DNA from: Flemingiibacterium sp045600005
GTDB taxonomy: Bacteria; Bacillota; Clostridia; Oscillospirales; CAG-272
Length of the DNA: 64,000 bases
Assembly: GCA_045600005.1 (NCBI GenBank)
Contig: JAZRXB010000247.1
Location: 76,083-140,082, forward strand
Reading direction: 5' to 3'
The translations under genes were made by a program, and so were the position numbers. Positions 61,949-64,000 of the stretch are shown in pieces. The notes under the pieces are model-generated. The model had not been told where the DNA came from and searched no databases. It saw only the letters and a list, made by a program, of their open reading frames with translations. Numbering within the stretch: position 1 is the first letter of the stretch; each line of letters starts with the position of its first letter.

Positions 61949-62482
61949 ATGGTTGTTGATGTAAAGAAGCTCCTTTCGATGGAGCAGCCGAAGATCGAAC
62001 TGGACGACGCCTTTTCGCTGACCGACGGGGATTTCCCGTTTGACACGGAAATCGACGGAGTGGTTTTCTCAAAGCCGGTTCATGTGACCGGAGAGATCGT
62101 GAACATGGCGGGCTATATCCGGCTGAGGGCGAAAGCCGGGGTCGAATATGAGACCGAGTGCGCACGGTGCCTGGAACCGCTCGTGCGGAGCCTTTCGGTT
62201 GAGATCGAGCGGACGCTGGTCGCAAAGGGCGAGCTTGTCAATACCTCCGAGGACGAATCGGACGATTACCTTGAGGTGACGGACGGCGTTTTCGATCTGA
62301 GTCTCCCGCTGGCGGAGGAACTGATGATGGCTTTTCCGACCAAGGAGCTTTGCCGCGAGGACTGCGCGGGGCTGTGCCCGAAGTGCGGAAAGAATCTCAA
62401 CGAGGGCGAATGCGGCTGCGTGAAAAAAGAAATCGATCCGCGGCTGGCAATTTTGCAGAAACTACTTGAAAAAGAAAAATAA
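61949..62482 (+). CDS. YceD/DUF177 family protein
   Basis: A 177-residue protein of the DUF177 family, linked to 23S rRNA accumulation in other bacteria. The motif ETECARCLEPLVRSLSVEIERTLV and the C-terminal cysteines KELCREDCAGLCPKCGKNLNEGECGC (zinc-type) are characteristic. The ATG at 61949 follows GGAGGCGGAG. It precedes rpmF, the conserved order in Bacillota. Confidence 0.92.
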   Translation: MVVDVKKLLSMEQPKIELDDAFSLTDGDFPFDTEIDGVVFSKPVHVTGEIVNMAGYIRLRAKAGVEYETECARCLEPLVRSLSVEIERTLVAKGELVNTSEDESDDYLEVTDGVFDLSLPLAEELMMAFPTKELCREDCAGLCPKCGKNLNEGECGCVKKEIDPRLAILQKLLEKEK

Positions 62483-62494
62483 TTGATGTATAAT
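62466..62494 (+). promoter_or_regulatory. Internal rpmF promoter
   Basis: TTGAAA (62466-62471) inside the yceD end, 17-base spacer, TATAAT (62489-62494). It would give extra rpmF transcript. Confidence 0.6.
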
Positions 62495-62526
62495 AATCAT
62501 GTTATACGGTTAAGGAGGTGTCGTAA

Positions 62527-62709
62527 ATGGCAGTACCGAAGAAGAAGGTCTCGTCCGCGAGACGTGACAAGAGACGTTCCAACGTCTGGAAGCTGGATAT
62601 GCCGGGTATGGTTAAGTGCCCGAAGTGCGGTGAGTACAACCTCGCTCACAGAGTTTGCAAGGCTTGCGGTTCCTACAACGGAAAGCAGGTTATCAGCAAA
62701 GAAGCGTAA
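62527..62709 (+). CDS. rpmF: Ribosomal protein bL32
   Basis: A 60-residue large-subunit protein: MAVPKKKVSSARRDKRRSN start and a four-cysteine zinc ribbon (CPKCGEYNLAHRVCKAC). The zinc-binding form suggests no separate zinc-free paralogue is needed. AAGGAGGT precedes the start. The usual plsX-fabH genes do not follow; a terminator and a glycosidase gene do. Confidence 0.98.
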   Translation: MAVPKKKVSSARRDKRRSNVWKLDMPGMVKCPKCGEYNLAHRVCKACGSYNGKQVISKEA

Positions 62710-62730
62710 GACCGTTCAGACGGGCTTACA

Positions 62731-62760
62731 GGGATGCCGTCCGGCATCCCTTTTCTTTTT
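62731..62760 (+). terminator. Terminator of rpmF
   Basis: GGGATGCCG (62731-62739), loop TC, CGGCATCCC (62742-62750), then TTTTCTTTTT. Confidence 0.93.
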
Positions 62761-62811
62761 TGAAAGGACGGCTCCGCGTCAGAGAAATTTCGCCGAATTA
62801 CCGAAAAACGG

Positions 62812-62840
62812 TTGCCATTTCGCAAAGATTATGGTATAAT
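62812..62840 (+). promoter_or_regulatory. Promoter of the GH43 gene
   Basis: TTGCCA (62812-62817), 17-base spacer, TATAAT (62835-62840) with extended TGG. Confidence 0.82.
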
Positions 62841-62900
62841 ACGGATAAAGCCGGTCCGGCGGACCGGGCATATCCGATGAACCGAGAAAGGATAACCGAC

Positions 62901-63890
62901 ATGGCTATATTCAGAAACGGCGAGCCGTGGCTCGACACAGACGGGAACGTCATCCATGCGCACGGCGGTCATATGTTCTTCTGGGAGGGCTATTATTACT
63001 GGTACGGCGAAAACCGGAACGAGGAAAACTACGTCTCCTGCTACCGGACGAAGGATTTCACCTCCTTTGAATTCCGCGGAAACATCATCACCGCCTCGAC
63101 GCCTGCCGAGCCGACCCGTGTCCGGTCGGACCTCAGACTGACCGGAAAGCTCGAAGAAGGGCAGGATCCGAGTCAGCATCCGCTCAGCGTCGATACGCTC
63201 ATCAAAGACGGGAACGTCAGGCTGCATAAGGTCAATCTGGAACGTCCGAAGGTGCTGTACTGCGCTTATACGAAGAAATTCGTCCTGTGGGCGCACTATG
63301 AGAACGGACTTGACTATCACTGCGCAGCCTGCGCGGTAGCCACCAGCGACTACCCCGATCACGGTTTCGTTTACCACGGCAGCTTCAATCCCTTCGGCGA
63401 TATGGCGCGCGACTGCACGCTGTGGCAGGAGCCGGACGGACGCGCCTACTTTATCGCCGCGTCCCGCGACAACGCCGAGCTGCACGTCTGGAAGCTGTCG
63501 AAGGATTACCTCAACACCGATAAGCTCGTGAACAGCCTCTGGCAGGGCGAATACCGCGAAGCGCCGGCGGTCTTTTATAAGGACGGACGCTATTTCATGC
63601 TGTCGTCCTACTGCACCGGCTGGGCGCCCAATCAGGGCAAATGGTCGAGCGCGGACGCGCTGGACGGCGAATGGGACCTGCTCCGGAACTTCGGCGACGA
63701 CACGACCTTCCGCTCTCAGCCCGCATTCGTGCTTCCGCTGACGAAGGACGGGAAGACCCGCTATCTGTATGTCGGCGACCGCTGGGGCGGACGCGGAAAG
63801 TACAACGAGTCCACCTATATCGTGCTGGAGATCCAATTTGATGAAAACGGCGCGCCCTTTATCGTCTGGAACGACGAAGCCGCGTTCTGA
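62901..63890 (+). CDS. GH43-family glycosidase (galactan/arabinan type propeller)
   Basis: A 329-residue five-bladed propeller. The N-terminus DTDGNVIHAHGGHMFFWEGYYYWYGENR is typical of the GH43 subgroup that includes exo-beta-1,3-galactanases. Later blades show VLYCAYTKKFVLWAHYEN, RDCTLWQEPDGRAYFIAA and EAPAVFYKDGRYFMLSS, the last holding a probable catalytic Glu. No signal peptide. The ATG at 62901 follows AAAGGATAA; an in-frame ATG at 62877 is less well placed. It is transcribed alone from its own promoter. Confidence 0.85.
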   Translation: MAIFRNGEPWLDTDGNVIHAHGGHMFFWEGYYYWYGENRNEENYVSCYRTKDFTSFEFRGNIITASTPAEPTRVRSDLRLTGKLEEGQDPSQHPLSVDTLIKDGNVRLHKVNLERPKVLYCAYTKKFVLWAHYENGLDYHCAACAVATSDYPDHGFVYHGSFNPFGDMARDCTLWQEPDGRAYFIAASRDNAELHVWKLSKDYLNTDKLVNSLWQGEYREAPAVFYKDGRYFMLSSYCTGWAPNQGKWSSADALDGEWDLLRNFGDDTTFRSQPAFVLPLTKDGKTRYLYVGDRWGGRGKYNESTYIVLEIQFDENGAPFIVWNDEAAF

Positions 63891-63918
63891 TCGGAAATCT
63901 TCACATATAAACGCATAA

Positions 63919-64000
63919 TAGTCGATTGTAAAACTACGTTTTACAATCGGTACTCGCGCTTATCGCCGCCGACAAAACAAAGTTTTGTCGGCTCCCCTCG
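63919..64000 (-). repeat. Mobile hairpin repeat, copy 5 (cut by the window end)
   Basis: Same orientation as copy 3: TAGTCGATTGTAAAAC hairpin (loop TAC with the stem intact), GGTACTCGCGCTTATCGCC and the GCCGACAAAAC hairpin, then the sequence leaves the window. It begins about 28 bases after the GH43 stop codon. Confidence 0.88.

Overview
The window is GC-rich bacterial chromosome that looks like an uncultured anaerobic gut or rumen Clostridia (Bacillota). The evidence is the Bacillus/Clostridium-type gene orders (large SRP RNA-dnaX-ybaB-recR, yceD-rpmF, ymfF-ymfH), T-box leaders, strong AAGGAGG-type ribosome sites, an oxygen-sensitive class III ribonucleotide reductase, a second glycyl radical enzyme, and many carbohydrate-active enzymes and solute-binding lipoproteins. 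Order-level placement is inference. I saw no tRNA, rRNA, CRISPR, phage or transposase gene.

Layout. 1-2.7 kb: nrdD behind two NrdR boxes. 2.7-12.5 kb: a GH29 fucosidase, a GH39 enzyme, then a T-box-controlled pheS...pheT unit in which a second GH29 fucosidase, a uridine-kinase-like protein and a metallo-beta-lactamase-fold protein lie between the two synthetase subunit genes. 12.5-20 kb: a GH43-like protein, a CBM9-like protein, T-box-cysE-cysS, and an amino-acid ABC transporter whose binding protein looks circularly permuted. 19.7-30.4 kb: a serine hydrolase, an unrecognised TIM-barrel-like protein, a CocE-type hydrolase, a DEDDh exonuclease fused to a degenerate phosphoesterase, a second GH39 protein and L-fucose isomerase. 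30.4-39.1 kb: two tandem sugar-binding lipoproteins, a glycyl radical enzyme of unknown substrate with its activase, and a Sip1-type GH36 protein. 39-47.4 kb: comEC, ymfF-ymfH-lgt-folD and a DeoR regulator with its operators. 47.6-53.7 kb: a 2-oxo-acid-dehydrogenase-like pair (degenerate E2 and fused E1 alpha-beta), a YerC-type regulator, a methyltransferase and Hsp33. 53.8-64 kb: an M23 peptidase, galT, a DUF6062 protein, an OGG-type glycosylase, SRP RNA-dnaX-ybaB-recR, yceD-rpmF and a GH43 protein.

How it fits together. Fucosidases, xylosidase-like GH39 proteins, GH43, GH36, fucose isomerase, GalT and highly expressed solute-binding lipoproteins suggest uptake and degradation of fucosylated, xylose- and galactose-containing glycans. 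The glycyl radical enzyme may act on a product of that pathway (inference).

The most unusual signal is a family of short, non-coding, multi-hairpin mobile repeats, with five copies or fragments. Two copies are flanked by 11-12 bp direct repeats. One can be excised on paper to restore an ancestral end of cysE three bases before cysS. Other oddities are an E2-like protein lacking both the lipoyl lysine and the catalytic histidine, an exonuclease joined to a phosphoesterase domain with its metal motifs lost, and the permuted binding protein. Nearly all promoters called here share the layout TTGNNN, 17 bases, TATNNT.
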